This document shows positions 17,412 through 26,979 of a DNA stretch of 64,000 bases, piece after piece; position 1 is the first letter of the stretch; every line of letters starts with the position of its first letter. The notes under the pieces were generated by a model that worked only from the letters and a program-made list of their open reading frames with translations, did not search any database and had not been told where the DNA came from. Origin of the DNA: an uncultured Pseudomonadota bacterium (GTDB lineage: Bacteria > Pseudomonadota > Gammaproteobacteria > Steroidobacterales > Woeseiaceae); assembly GCA_913055625.1 (NCBI GenBank), contig CAJXJW010000002.1:496001-560000 (forward strand), written 5' to 3'. A program made the position numbers and the translations under genes.

Positions 17412-18812
17412 ATGCCTTTTGCCGTCGTTTTGATCCTGCTCGTCGTCGGATCGATCCTCTTCCACCTGTTCAGTCCCTGGACGTTCACGCCGCTGGCCTC
17501 CAACTGGGGGCGCGTCGACTTCACGGTCGACGTGACGCTGTACGTTACCGCGATCATCTTTATCGGGGTGAACCTGTTCGTCGCGATCGCGATCATCAAG
17601 TTTCGCCATCGCGAAGGGCATGAGTCCAAAGCGCGTTATTCGCCGGAAAACAAGCGGCTCGAAACGTTCCTGACAGTACTCACGGCCGTCGGCGTTGCAG
17701 CGATGTTGACGCCCGGCTTGCTCGTGTGGTCGGAGTTCGTCGACGTGCCGGAGGAGGCGCACGTGGTCGAGGCCGTGGGCCAGCAGTGGACGTGGAACTA
17801 CCGCTACCCGGGGGCCGACGGCAAGCTCGGCGAGGTGGACGCGGAGCGCGTGAGTGAGGGAAACCCCTTCGGCATCGACCCCGACGACCCCAGGGGCGCC
17901 GACGACATCGTCGTCATGAGCCCCGAGGCGCACCTGCCTGTGGGCGCGCCGGTCAAGTTCCTGCTCCGGTCCAAGGACGTGCTGCACGACTTTGCCGTGG
18001 CGCAGTTCCGCGTGAAGATGGACCTCGTACCCGGCATGGACACCTACATGTGGCTCACGCCGACCGAGAACGGTCGCTACGAAATACTCTGCGAGGAGTT
18101 GTGCGGCATCGCGCACCACACGATGCGCGGCGCAGTCGTCGTCGAGGACGCCGCGGACTTCGAGACCTGGCTCTCCAACCAGCCGACGTTCGCCGAGACG
18201 CAGTCCGCGCCGGCCGGCGACGCGATGGTGGGCGCGGGCCAGTACGCGGTGTGTTCCGCGTGCCATGGCGCGCAGGGCGAGGGCCAGCAGGCGATGAATG
18301 CGCCGAAGCTCGCCGGCCTCGATCGCTGGTACGTCGAACGGCAGCTGCGCGCCTACAAGCAGGGGCTGCGCGGCACGCACGAAGACGACACGTTCGGCAA
18401 ACAGATGGCGCCGATGGCGGCGATGCTGGCCGATGACACGGCCATTGCGAACGTCGCGGCGCATATATCGCGCCTGCCCGACACCGCCGCGCCCGCTACC
18501 GTGGAGGGCAACGCCGACAACGGCCGCCGGCTCGCCGCGGTCTGTGCCTACTGCCACGGCGCGGACGGGATGGGCAATTACGCGACGAATGCACCGCGTT
18601 ACGCGGGCATGAGCGACTGGTACCTCGCGCGGCAGCTCGCGAACTTCCGCGACGGCGTGCGGGGCGCGCACCCGCAGGACTACTACGGCATGCAGATGGG
18701 CTTCATGGGCCGCATCCTGAAGGACGACCAGGCGATCAACGACCTGGTGGCCTATATCAACACGCTGGACACGGAATCGACGGCGGATATGACTGCCCGG
18801 AACGGGGAATAG
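17412..18812 (+). CDS. coxB: Cytochrome c oxidase subunit II fused to two cytochrome c domains
   Basis: 466 residues, far longer than a plain subunit II. Two N-terminal membrane helices lead into the cupredoxin domain with the CuA ligands Cys227, Cys231, His235 and Met238 (CEELCGIAHHTM). Two class I cytochrome c domains follow, with CSACH at 281-285 and CAYCH at 378-382, and the paired layout resembles cytochrome c4. Electrons therefore can enter through covalently attached hemes before CuA. It opens an operon with subunits I, III, III and IV. The ATG has AGAGGG about 11 bases upstream. Confidence 0.95.
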   Translation: MPFAVVLILLVVGSILFHLFSPWTFTPLASNWGRVDFTVDVTLYVTAIIFIGVNLFVAIAIIKFRHREGHESKARYSPENKRLETFLTVLTAVGVAAMLTPGLLVWSEFVDVPEEAHVVEAVGQQWTWNYRYPGADGKLGEVDAERVSEGNPFGIDPDDPRGADDIVVMSPEAHLPVGAPVKFLLRSKDVLHDFAVAQFRVKMDLVPGMDTYMWLTPTENGRYEILCEELCGIAHHTMRGAVVVEDAADFETWLSNQPTFAETQSAPAGDAMVGAGQYAVCSACHGAQGEGQQAMNAPKLAGLDRWYVERQLRAYKQGLRGTHEDDTFGKQMAPMAAMLADDTAIANVAAHISRLPDTAAPATVEGNADNGRRLAAVCAYCHGADGMGNYATNAPRYAGMSDWYLARQLANFRDGVRGAHPQDYYGMQMGFMGRILKDDQAINDLVAYINTLDTESTADMTARNGE

Positions 18813-18815
18813 AGC

Positions 18816-20579
18816 ATGGCATACGTCGCAATAGCCGATCGCGATCACGAGATCGAACATCACGATCCACAGACCTTCATCACGAAGTACGTCTGGAGCC
18901 AGGACCACAAGGTCATCGCGGTGCAGTACGGGCTCACCGCCATCTTCGTCGGTGTCATCGCACTCATCCTGTCCGCGATGATGCGCCTGCAGCTCGGGTT
19001 CCCCGAGGACGTGCATTTCGTGAACCCGGAGAACTACTACCAGTTCATCACGATGCACGGGATGATCATGGTGATCTACCTGCTGACGGCGCTGTTCCTC
19101 GGCGGCTTCGGCAACTACCTGATCCCGCTGATGTGCGGCTCGCGCGACATGGTGTTTCCGTACATGAACATGCTGTCGTACTGGGTGTACCTGCTGTCCG
19201 TGTTGATCCTGCTCGCCAGCTTCTTCGTGCCGGGCGGCTCCACCGGCGCCGGCTGGACGCTGTACCCGCCGCAGGCGATCATGCCCGGCACGCCCGGCGT
19301 CGAGTGGGGCATCGTGCTGATGCTCATCTCGCTCGCCGTGTTCATCGTGGCGTTCACGATGGGCGGCCTGAACTACATCACCACGGTCCTGCAGGCGCGC
19401 TGCCGGGGCATGACGCTGATGCGCATGCCACTGTCCGTGTGGGGCATCTTCACCGCGACCGTGCTCGGCCTGCTCGCGTTCCCGGCGCTGCTCGTGAGCG
19501 CGATCATGATGCTGCTCGACAAGACGCTGATGACCAGCTTTTTCATGCCGGCCGTCAGCTCGATGGGCGCGGACCCGGGCTACACGGGCGGCAGCCCGAT
19601 CCTGTTCCAGCACCTGTTCTGGTTCTTCGGGCACCCGGAGGTGTACATCGTCGCGCTGCCGGCCTTCGGCATCGTGTCGGACCTGTTGTCCACGCACGCG
19701 CGCAAGAACATCTTCGGCTACCGCATGATGGTGTGGGCCATCATCGCGATCGGCGGGCTGTCGTTCATCGTGTGGGCACACCACATGTACGTGTCCGGCA
19801 TGCACCCGTATTTCGGCTTCTTCTTCGCGACGACGACGCTGATCATCGCGGTGCCGACGGCCATCAAGGTGTACAACTGGGTGCTGACGCTGTGGCAGGG
19901 GCACATTCACCTGCGCACGCCGATGCTGTTCGCGATCGGCTTCATCTTCACGTTCATCCACGGCGGGCTGACCGGCCTGTTCCTCGGCAACGTGACGATC
20001 GACCTGCCGCTGTCCGACACCTACTTCGTTGTCGCGCACTTCCACATGGTCATGGGCGTCTCGCCGATCCTCGTCGTGTTCGGCGCCATCTACCACTGGT
20101 TCCCGAAGATCACCGGCAAGATGTACAACGAAACGCTCGGGAAGTGGCACTTCTGGATGACGTTCCTCGGCACCTACGCGATCTACCTGCCGATGCACTA
20201 CCTTGGCTTCCAGGGCGTGCCGCGCCGCTACTTCGCGATGGGCAACACCGACTTCCTGCCCGCCTCGGCACAGGACCTGAACGCGGCGATCACGGTGTCG
20301 GCGCTGTTCGTCGCCGCGACGCAGATCCTGTTCTTCGTGAACGTGATCTGGAGCCTGAAGAGTGGCAAGCCGGCGGGTTCGAATCCGTGGAAGGCGACGT
20401 CGCTCGAGTGGCAGACGCCGGACACGCCGCCGAAGCACGGCAACTGGGGCCACGACCTGCCGGTCTGCTACCGCTGGGCCTACGACTACAGCGTGCCGGG
20501 CTACCCGGATGACTTCATCCCGCAGAACGTGCCGCCGGACAAGGCGCCGGCCGGGCGTGAGCACGGCGGCGATCACTAG
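18816..20579 (+). CDS. coxA: Cytochrome c oxidase subunit I (aa3, A1 type)
   Basis: 587 residues, 12 or more membrane helices. The heme-copper centre motif GHPEVY at about 272-277 carries the glutamate of the D-channel and the cross-linked tyrosine, which marks the A1 family. HHMYVSGM supplies the CuB histidines and AVPTAIKVYNW the K-channel lysine. HFHMVMG carries the heme ligands. D-channel residues are present in GNYLIPLMCGSRDMVFPYMN. All proton-pathway residues needed for pumping appear intact. It starts three bases after the coxB stop. Confidence 0.97.
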   Translation: MAYVAIADRDHEIEHHDPQTFITKYVWSQDHKVIAVQYGLTAIFVGVIALILSAMMRLQLGFPEDVHFVNPENYYQFITMHGMIMVIYLLTALFLGGFGNYLIPLMCGSRDMVFPYMNMLSYWVYLLSVLILLASFFVPGGSTGAGWTLYPPQAIMPGTPGVEWGIVLMLISLAVFIVAFTMGGLNYITTVLQARCRGMTLMRMPLSVWGIFTATVLGLLAFPALLVSAIMMLLDKTLMTSFFMPAVSSMGADPGYTGGSPILFQHLFWFFGHPEVYIVALPAFGIVSDLLSTHARKNIFGYRMMVWAIIAIGGLSFIVWAHHMYVSGMHPYFGFFFATTTLIIAVPTAIKVYNWVLTLWQGHIHLRTPMLFAIGFIFTFIHGGLTGLFLGNVTIDLPLSDTYFVVAHFHMVMGVSPILVVFGAIYHWFPKITGKMYNETLGKWHFWMTFLGTYAIYLPMHYLGFQGVPRRYFAMGNTDFLPASAQDLNAAITVSALFVAATQILFFVNVIWSLKSGKPAGSNPWKATSLEWQTPDTPPKHGNWGHDLPVCYRWAYDYSVPGYPDDFIPQNVPPDKAPAGREHGGDH

Positions 20580-20593
20580 GGGGCCGCGGCGGG

Positions 20594-21256
20594 ATGGAAT
20601 TCATTCTCCTGGTCCTGGCGGTCATCCTGGCCGTGTTCTTCGGCTGGCTGCTGAAGCAGTCGTTCAACACGAGACCCTGGGTCGCGGAGACGGTCAGCGA
20701 GACCGCGCACGAGGCGCCGCTCGGCGCGAACGCGAAGACGATCGCGCTGAGCGTGCTGATGGCCGTCATGACGTCGTTCTTCGCGCTCGTCATGTCGGCA
20801 TACGCGGAGCGGATGGAACTCGGCGACTGGGTGCCGTTGTCCGAACCGGCGCTGCTGTGGGTCAATACCGGCATCCTCGTCGTCGCGAGTTTCGCATTCC
20901 AGTGGACCCGGCAGGCCGCGATCGACGACCGGGTGGCGCGCCTGCTGCCCGGCATGGCGCTGACCGGCCTGCTGTCGTTTGCGTTCCTGGCCGGCCAGTT
21001 GCTGGCGTGGCGCGAGCTCATGGCCGACGGCCTGACGCTGTCCGGCAACCCGGCCAATGCATTCTTCTATTTCCTGACGGCGGTGCACGGCCTGCACCTG
21101 CTGGGCGGGCTGGTGGTATGGGCGATGGCCACGGCGCGGCTCGCCGCGGGCCATGGCACGGTGCGCGTGCGGCGCAGCATCGAGCTGTGTGCGGTGTACT
21201 GGCACTTCCTGCTGGTCGTCTGGCTGGTGATCTTCGGGTACTTGTTGTCAACCTGA
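20594..21256 (+). CDS. Cytochrome c oxidase subunit III-like protein, first copy
   Basis: 220 residues and about six membrane helices. The subunit III hallmarks TAVHGLHLLGG and CAVYWHFLLVVW are present in the second half. The conserved glutamate found before the Trp in helix III (QxxEW in the next gene) is replaced, since here the segment reads AGQLLAWREL. It lies 14 bases after coxA and 17 before another subunit III gene. It may be a structural subunit specialised for this oxidase or a heme-copper accessory protein of the same fold. Divergence from the next gene is large. Confidence 0.82.
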   Translation: MEFILLVLAVILAVFFGWLLKQSFNTRPWVAETVSETAHEAPLGANAKTIALSVLMAVMTSFFALVMSAYAERMELGDWVPLSEPALLWVNTGILVVASFAFQWTRQAAIDDRVARLLPGMALTGLLSFAFLAGQLLAWRELMADGLTLSGNPANAFFYFLTAVHGLHLLGGLVVWAMATARLAAGHGTVRVRRSIELCAVYWHFLLVVWLVIFGYLLST

Positions 21257-21273
21257 TGCGAGGGCGTTGACGT

Positions 21274-21963
21274 ATGTCTGAAGCGGTAATGGGTTCAGAA
21301 GCGGCCATCGAGCCGACCGGCAAGCGCGGCGTCGAGCACGACTTCTCGCGCGACAAGCAGGTCTTCCCCGTGCCCTGGGGCAAGGCCATGATGTGGATCT
21401 TCCTGCTGTCCGACACGTTCATCTTCAGCTGCTTTCTCGTGTCGTACATGAAGGTGCGCATCTCGACGACGGATCCCTGGCCGAACCCGAGCGAAGTCTT
21501 CGGCCTGACGCTGTTCGGGGTGAGCGTGCCGCTGTTGCTGATCGCGATCATGACCTTCGTGCTCATCACCTCGTCCGGCACGATGGCGCTGGCCGTGAAT
21601 TACGGTTATCGCAAGGACCGCAAGAAGACGTTCTGGCTGATGGTCGCGACGGCGCTGCTCGGCGCGACGTTCGTCAGCATGCAGGCCTTCGAGTGGACGA
21701 AGCTGATCATGGAAGGCGTGCGCCCCTGGGAGAACCCCTTCGGCGCCGCGCAGTTCGGTTCCAGTTTCTTCATGATCACGGGCTTCCACGGCATGCACGT
21801 GTCGGCCGGCGTGATCTACCTGCTGGTCGTCGCGAATCGGGTCCGAAACGGGTTTTACGAGCGCCGCGGCGGCAAGTACGAGATCGTCGAGATCGCGGGG
21901 CTCTACTGGCATTTCGTCGACCTCGTGTGGGTCTTCATTTTCGCCTTCTTCTATCTCTGGTAA
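21274..21963 (+). CDS. coxC: Cytochrome c oxidase subunit III, second copy
   Basis: 229 residues, about five membrane helices, the short form of subunit III. The motifs SMQAFEWTKLI (with the conserved Glu), ITGFHGMHVSAG and GLYWHFVDLVWVFIF are all canonical. Subunit III stabilises the active site and proton uptake of the oxidase. Located directly after another subunit III-fold gene, it looks the more orthodox of the pair. Confidence 0.92.
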   Translation: MSEAVMGSEAAIEPTGKRGVEHDFSRDKQVFPVPWGKAMMWIFLLSDTFIFSCFLVSYMKVRISTTDPWPNPSEVFGLTLFGVSVPLLLIAIMTFVLITSSGTMALAVNYGYRKDRKKTFWLMVATALLGATFVSMQAFEWTKLIMEGVRPWENPFGAAQFGSSFFMITGFHGMHVSAGVIYLLVVANRVRNGFYERRGGKYEIVEIAGLYWHFVDLVWVFIFAFFYLW

Positions 21964-21973
21964 GGACGGTTCG

Positions 21974-22318
21974 ATGGCATCCGCAGAAGGACAACAGCAT
22001 CCGCTCAAGATCTACTGGATCATGTGGGGCGCGTTATTCGTGCTCAGCGGCTTCTCGTACGCGACCGACTTCATGCCGGACGGGGCCCTGCGGACGGCGT
22101 TGATCCTGACGTTCATGATGCTGAAGGCCGGCGGCATCGTCTGGATCTTCATGCACATGGGCTGGGAGCGCTTGTCACTGAAACTCGCGATACTCGCGCC
22201 GCCCGTCGCGATCCTCGTGCTGATCTGGCTGATGTCCTACGAGGGCCACTACGTCGAGAACAATCGCATCGACAACTACGGCGAGAGCACGTTCGAGCCG
22301 GAGGCGCCTCACCACTAG
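21974..22318 (+). CDS. Cytochrome c oxidase subunit IV-like membrane protein
   Basis: 114 residues with three membrane helices (YWIMWGALFVLSGFSYA, ALILTFMMLKAGGIVWIFMHMG, LAILAPPVAILVLIWLM). The central KAGGIVWIFMHMGWE matches the small prokaryotic COX IV/CyoD-like family that completes many aa3 and bo3 operons. AAGGA precedes the ATG. It ends the oxidase operon, and 48 bases separate it from nupC. Confidence 0.87.
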   Translation: MASAEGQQHPLKIYWIMWGALFVLSGFSYATDFMPDGALRTALILTFMMLKAGGIVWIFMHMGWERLSLKLAILAPPVAILVLIWLMSYEGHYVENNRIDNYGESTFEPEAPHH

Positions 22319-22366
22319 CCGGCTCGCTGTCGCGCAAGCTGCCCGTACCGACTATCATCGGGCCTC

Positions 22367-23596
22367 ATGCGCGCGATCCTGACCGTCTTTGGCATCCTGT
22401 CCGTCCTGCTGATCGCGTTCGCGCTGTCTCAGCACCGGCGCTCGATCAACCGCCGCACCATAGCCGTCGCGTTCCTGCTGCAGGCCGGTCTCGCCGCGTT
22501 CATCATTGCCGCGCCCTGGGGGCGCAGCGCGCTGGCGTCCGCGGTGCGCTCCGTGCAGCACGTCATGAACTATGCGAACGACGGTATCGAATTCGTGTTC
22601 GGCAGCCAGGTGACGCCGACGCTCGGGTTTACTATCGCATTCAACGTGCTGCCGGTGATCGTGTTCTTCGCTTCCCTGATGTCCGCACTGTACTACCTCG
22701 GCATCATGCAGGCTGTCGTGGGCGTCCTCGGCGGCGCGTTGCAGAAGCTGCTGCGGACGAGCCGCGCCGAGTCGGTGTCCGCGGCGTCCAACATTTTCGT
22801 CGGGCACACCGATGCGCCGCTGGTCGTGCGGCCGTACCTGGCGCGCATGACGCAGTCCGAGCTGTTCGCCGTGATGACGGGTGGCTGTGCCACGATCGCG
22901 GGTGGCGTCATGATGGCCTACGCGAACATGGGCGTGGACCTCGGCTACCTGCTGACGGCGAGTTTCATGGCCGCGCCCGGCGGCTTGCTGATCGCCAAGA
23001 TCATGCTGCCGGAGACGGAGACGCCGGCGCCGCAGACGGGCGAGGGCGCCGCGGCGCCTGCCGACAAGCCGGCCAATATTTTCGAGGCCATCGGCAACGG
23101 GGCGCTGACCGGCATGCAGATCGCGTTCAGCGTCGGTGCCATGCTGATCGCGTTCGTGGCGCTCATCTACCTGTTGAACGGCCTGCTCGGCTCGGCCGGC
23201 GGGTTCGTGGGCTTCCCGGAGTTGTCGCTGCAGGGCATCCTCGGCTGGGTGTTCGCGCCGGTGGCCTACCTGCTGGGCGTGCCGTGGGACGAGGCGATGA
23301 CGGCCGGCTCGCTCATCGGCCAGAAGCTCGTGCTGAACGAATTCTACGCCTACGCGGCGTTCATGGAAGTGCGCGGCGAACTGTCGGAGTACACGCAGTT
23401 GGTCGTCACCTATGCCCTGTGCGGCTTCTCGAACTTCGGCTCGATCGCGATCCTGCTCGGGGGTCTCGGCGCCGTGATTCCGGAGCGGCGCCACGACATT
23501 GCGCGGCTCGGGCTGCGCGCGGTCATCGGTGGCACGCTCGTAAACCTGATGAACGCGGGCCTCGCCGGCTTGTTTTTCTCGCTGGCGAGCCTATAA
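22367..23596 (+). CDS. nupC: Concentrative nucleoside transporter (NupC/CNT), copy 1
   Basis: 409 residues. CNT family motifs are evident: [47 protein letters not shown] and [19 protein letters not shown]. It imports nucleosides with H+ or Na+. It is followed after four bases by deoB, so uptake is coupled to pentose-phosphate handling. A second, clearly diverged paralogue lies at 44832-46052, with a different loop between the central helices (here [18 protein letters not shown]). Confidence 0.94.
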   Translation: MRAILTVFGILSVLLIAFALSQHRRSINRRTIAVAFLLQAGLAAFIIAAPWGRSALASAVRSVQHVMNYANDGIEFVFGSQVTPTLGFTIAFNVLPVIVFFASLMSALYYLGIMQAVVGVLGGALQKLLRTSRAESVSAASNIFVGHTDAPLVVRPYLARMTQSELFAVMTGGCATIAGGVMMAYANMGVDLGYLLTASFMAAPGGLLIAKIMLPETETPAPQTGEGAAAPADKPANIFEAIGNGALTGMQIAFSVGAMLIAFVALIYLLNGLLGSAGGFVGFPELSLQGILGWVFAPVAYLLGVPWDEAMTAGSLIGQKLVLNEFYAYAAFMEVRGELSEYTQLVVTYALCGFSNFGSIAILLGGLGAVIPERRHDIARLGLRAVIGGTLVNLMNAGLAGLFFSLASL

Positions 23597-23600
23597 AGGA

Positions 23601-24812
23601 ATGATGCGCCGCGCGATCATTCTCGTACTCGACTCCTTCGGCATCGGCTCGACCGATGACGCCGGGCGTTTCGGCGACGCCGGCGCGGACACGTTGGGCA
23701 GCATCGCGCGAGAGCGGGCGGCGAGCGAGGCGGGCCCGCTGAAGCTGCCGAACCTGGCCCGGCTGGGCCTGTTCGAGGCCGGCAAGGCGAGCACCGGTCA
23801 CTATGCCGCCGGCGCGACGACCCCGGCCGATATCGTCGGCGCGTGGGGCTTCGCCGAGGAGCTCTCGAGTGGCAAGGACACGCCGAGCGGCCACTGGGAA
23901 ATCGCCGGTGTGCCGGTGCTGTTCGACTGGGGCTATTTCACGAAGCACGACGACACGTTCCCGCCAAAGCTGCTGGACGCGCTGATCGAGCGCGCGGACC
24001 TGCCGGGCGTACTCGGCAATTGCCACGCGTCCGGCACCGAGATCATCAAGCGCCTGGGCGAGGAGCACATGCGGACCGGCAAGCCGATCGTCTACACGTC
24101 GGCGGACAGCGTGTTCCAGATCGCCTGCCACGAGGAATCGTTCGGCCTCGATCGCCTGTACGCGCTGTGCGAGATTGCGCGCGAACTCGTCGACGAATAC
24201 AACGTGGGCCGCGTCATCGCGCGGCCGTTCGTCGGCACGTCCGCCGCGAATTTCCAGCGTACCGGCAACCGCCGCGACCTCACGACGCCGCCGCCGTCGC
24301 CCACCGTCCTCGACAAGCTCGTGGAGCAGGGTGGCGAGGTGATCAGCATCGGCAAGATCGCCGACATCTACGCGCACCAGGGCATCACGAAGAAGGTCAA
24401 GGCGACCGGCAACGCCGCGCTGTTCGATGCGACGCTGGAAGCGCTGGACGACGCGCCCGATCGCTCGATCGTGTTCACGAACTTCGTGGACTTCGACATG
24501 CTGTACGGGCACCGGCGTGACGTCGACGGCTACGCGAAGGCGCTCGAGTACTTCGACCGCCGCCTGCCGGAACTGATGGCGAAGATGCAGGACGGCGACA
24601 CGCTGTTCATCACGGCCGACCACGGCTGCGACCCGACCTGGGAAGGCAGCGATCACACGCGCGAGCACATCCCGGTCATTGCCTACGGCGCGGGCGTCAC
24701 GCCGGGCCCGCTGGGCCGGCGCAAGACGTTTGCCGACATCGGCCAGTCCATCGCCGAGGGCTTTGAGCTGGAGCCGATGGAGTATGGCGAGAGTTTCATT
24801 CGGGCGGCGTGA
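23601..24812 (+). CDS. deoB: Phosphopentomutase
   Basis: 403 residues, alkaline-phosphatase superfamily. It converts ribose-1-P or deoxyribose-1-P to the 5-phosphate. The metal-site segments [14 protein letters not shown] at the N-terminus, [11 protein letters not shown] (with the phosphorylated Thr) and [20 protein letters not shown] are all intact. Two adjacent ATG codons occur. The second (23604) is better spaced from TAAAGGA, so the true start may be one codon later. It supplies DeoC at the far end of the window with substrate. Confidence 0.96.
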   Translation: MMRRAIILVLDSFGIGSTDDAGRFGDAGADTLGSIARERAASEAGPLKLPNLARLGLFEAGKASTGHYAAGATTPADIVGAWGFAEELSSGKDTPSGHWEIAGVPVLFDWGYFTKHDDTFPPKLLDALIERADLPGVLGNCHASGTEIIKRLGEEHMRTGKPIVYTSADSVFQIACHEESFGLDRLYALCEIARELVDEYNVGRVIARPFVGTSAANFQRTGNRRDLTTPPPSPTVLDKLVEQGGEVISIGKIADIYAHQGITKKVKATGNAALFDATLEALDDAPDRSIVFTNFVDFDMLYGHRRDVDGYAKALEYFDRRLPELMAKMQDGDTLFITADHGCDPTWEGSDHTREHIPVIAYGAGVTPGPLGRRKTFADIGQSIAEGFELEPMEYGESFIRAA

Positions 24813-24834
24813 GTCGCCGAACGCGAGGACGAGT

Positions 24835-25323
24835 ATGCGAAACCGCGAACCCTTTGATCCGTTGCGCCGCCGACTCGTCGGTTCGGCGCTGGCAGCCGCC
24901 GTCGTGGCAGCCGTTTCGGTACCCGTGCGGGCCGCGGACGACCTGCCGACGATCAACGTCTGGAAGAGCCCGACCTGCGGCTGTTGCAAGGACTGGATCC
25001 GGCACCTCGAGGACAACGGGTTCCCGGTGACCTTCCACGACGAGGGCAACTGGGACGCGAGGGAGCGACTGGGCATGCCGGTGAAGTTCGGCTCGTGCCA
25101 CACGGGCGAGGTCGATGGCTACGCGATCGAAGGCCACGTTCCGGCGAGCGACATCAAGCGCCTGCTGGATGAAAAGCCGGACGCGATCGGGCTGTCGGTG
25201 CCCGCCATGCCGCGGGGCTCCCCCGGCATGGACGGCCCGCAGTACGGGGGCGTCATCGATCCCTACGACGTGCTGCTGATCGAACGCGACGGCACCGCCC
25301 GCGTCTTCGAATCCTACCGCTAG
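24835..25323 (+). CDS. DUF411 exported metal-binding protein
   Basis: 162 residues. A twin-arginine-like N-terminus (RRRLVGSALAAAVVAAVSVPVRA) gives export. The mature protein begins with the DUF411 signature WKSPTCGCCKDWIRHL and continues with GHVPASDIKRLL and GLSVPAMPRGSPGM. The CGCC motif and a later KFGSCHTGEVDG cysteine suggest copper or other soft-metal binding, and family members often occur beside copper-resistance genes. Here the neighbours (deoB, map) give no such context. Confidence 0.86.
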   Translation: MRNREPFDPLRRRLVGSALAAAVVAAVSVPVRAADDLPTINVWKSPTCGCCKDWIRHLEDNGFPVTFHDEGNWDARERLGMPVKFGSCHTGEVDGYAIEGHVPASDIKRLLDEKPDAIGLSVPAMPRGSPGMDGPQYGGVIDPYDVLLIERDGTARVFESYR

Positions 25324-25392
25324 CCGGTCCACATGACGTTTCCGCGGTAACGTGCGAACCTCCATCGCCAGTCACGGGATCGGAAGCAAGGG

Positions 25393-26145
25393 ATGACCGT
25401 AGAAAACCAGGACGACGTCGATGGCATTCTGAACGCCGGTCGCGTCGTGGCGGCGGTGCGGGACGCGATGCTGGGCGCCGTCGAGCCGGGCATGACGACG
25501 GCGGAGCTGGATGCGTTCGGTGCCAAACTGCTGGACCGGGCCGGTGCCCGGTCGGCGCCCCGGGTCATGTACGACTTTCCCGGCGCCACCTGCATCAGCA
25601 TCAACGAGGAGGCGGCGCATGGTGTACCCGGGAGCCGGGTCATCCGGGCCGGCGATGTCGTGAATGTCGACGTCTCCGCCGAGCTGGACGGCTACTACGC
25701 GGATACCGGCGGAACGATGGTCGTGCCGCCGACCGACGCAACGAAGACACGACTGTTGCACGCCACGCGACAGGCATTGAGCAAGGCGCTGGGCGAAGCG
25801 CGTGCTGGTGCGCCGATCAACCGGATCGGCAAGGCGGTGCAGCGCGTTGCGAAAAAACACGGATTCAGGATCATCCGGAACCTGGCGGGGCACGGCATCG
25901 GCCGCTCGCTGCACGAGGATCCGGACGGCATCGTCAGCTATTTCGACCGCGGTGATACGCGTCGCTTTCACGAGGGACAGGTTGTCGCGATCGAGCCGTT
26001 CCTCTCGACCCGCAGCACGCACGTGACCGAGGCGGATGACGGCTGGACGCTAGTCGGGCATCCCGCGAACCTGTCGGCGCAGTACGAACACACGATTATC
26101 GTGACGAGAGGGGCTCCCATCGTCGCGACGCTGTCGGCGGCGTGA
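25393..26145 (+). CDS. map: Type I methionine aminopeptidase
   Basis: 250 residues. It removes N-terminal methionine. The pita-bread metal ligands are visible: Asp in NVDVSAELDGYYADTGG (two), His in AGHGIGRSLHE, Glu in VVAIEPF and Glu in QYEHTIIV. The substrate-side histidine in EEAAHGVPG is also present. The housekeeping map gene normally lies beside rpsB, so this is probably an additional paralogue (inference). It appears monocistronic. Confidence 0.9.
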   Translation: MTVENQDDVDGILNAGRVVAAVRDAMLGAVEPGMTTAELDAFGAKLLDRAGARSAPRVMYDFPGATCISINEEAAHGVPGSRVIRAGDVVNVDVSAELDGYYADTGGTMVVPPTDATKTRLLHATRQALSKALGEARAGAPINRIGKAVQRVAKKHGFRIIRNLAGHGIGRSLHEDPDGIVSYFDRGDTRRFHEGQVVAIEPFLSTRSTHVTEADDGWTLVGHPANLSAQYEHTIIVTRGAPIVATLSAA

Positions 26146-26206
26146 GGGCGGGGAGGCTGGTATTCCCGTGGCTACGGGTGTGCGTGGTTAATACCGCGAG
26201 GTGGGC

Positions 26207-26953
26207 ATGTCGGTCGTCTGGCGTATGGGCATTCTGGCGTTCCTGGTACTCGCGGCATGCGCGGAACAGCCCGTGGCTTACATTGGCGCCTACGGCGAGT
26301 ACGCGGAGCTTCGCGCGGGGATTGCAGAGTTGCTTGCGGCTCGCGATCTCGAGGTCCGGTTCCTAGATGCCGAGCCGCCCGCCGGGATTTCCGGTCCCGC
26401 GATCATCTACGGCGACAGCGCGGTCGCGAAGCGTACTGCGCAGGACATAGCCTACGAGCTTCATGCACTGACGGGGCAATGGTTCCTGGTGCGGTCGGTC
26501 TCGATCACCAATCACAGCTACTCCCCGGATTACCTGGGCATTTACCTGGTGTCAGCCGACCACGCGGCCGAATTGGCCGGAGCGGATACCAAGGGTACGT
26601 CGGTGGTCGCGACCCGGCGATACGGCGCGCAGTCCTGTGAGGCTTTCGTCGCGGAGCTGTCTCTCGAAGACCCTCAGACGTACAGCCTGCGCGGCTCGCG
26701 GTATGACACGATTGACCAGGAGATGCCGTTCGAGTTCGAGGGGCCTTACCATGACTCGGGTGCCGAAGTCCGGCTTATCAATGGCGATCGATCGTACAAC
26801 TACCGACGAGAACTTGCCGATCGGTGGGCGGACGAGCCGGTTGCCCGCGAGCGGCTGAAGCCCACGGACCCGCAATCGAGGTCGACGCACATTTTCTCGT
26901 GCGCGTTTCTTCAGGAGCTGGATGCCGTCGTGCAGGAGCAGGTGCGCCGATAG
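26207..26953 (+). CDS. Hypothetical lipoprotein
   Basis: 248 residues from an ATG five bases after GAGG; a GTG lies two codons upstream. The signal ILAFLVLAAC ends in a lipobox. The first third (LEVRFLDAEPPAGISGPAIIYGDSAVAKRTAQDIAYEL) faintly recalls the LytR C-terminal fold, but I would not assign it. Two further cysteines (QSCEAF and FSCAF) could form a disulfide in the periplasm. It converges on hipA with 26 bases between stops. No function assigned. Confidence 0.65.
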   Translation: MSVVWRMGILAFLVLAACAEQPVAYIGAYGEYAELRAGIAELLAARDLEVRFLDAEPPAGISGPAIIYGDSAVAKRTAQDIAYELHALTGQWFLVRSVSITNHSYSPDYLGIYLVSADHAAELAGADTKGTSVVATRRYGAQSCEAFVAELSLEDPQTYSLRGSRYDTIDQEMPFEFEGPYHDSGAEVRLINGDRSYNYRRELADRWADEPVARERLKPTDPQSRSTHIFSCAFLQELDAVVQEQVRR

Positions 26954-26979
26954 CGGGCTCGGTGGCGGACGCCCGGAGA

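Noticed and set aside
17325..20576. A 1083-codon open frame on the minus strand opposite the cox operon
   Set aside because: It is exactly antisense to coxB and coxA, which carry complete catalytic motifs. The translation is rich in Arg, His and Ala as expected of GC-rich shadow frames and has no domain.
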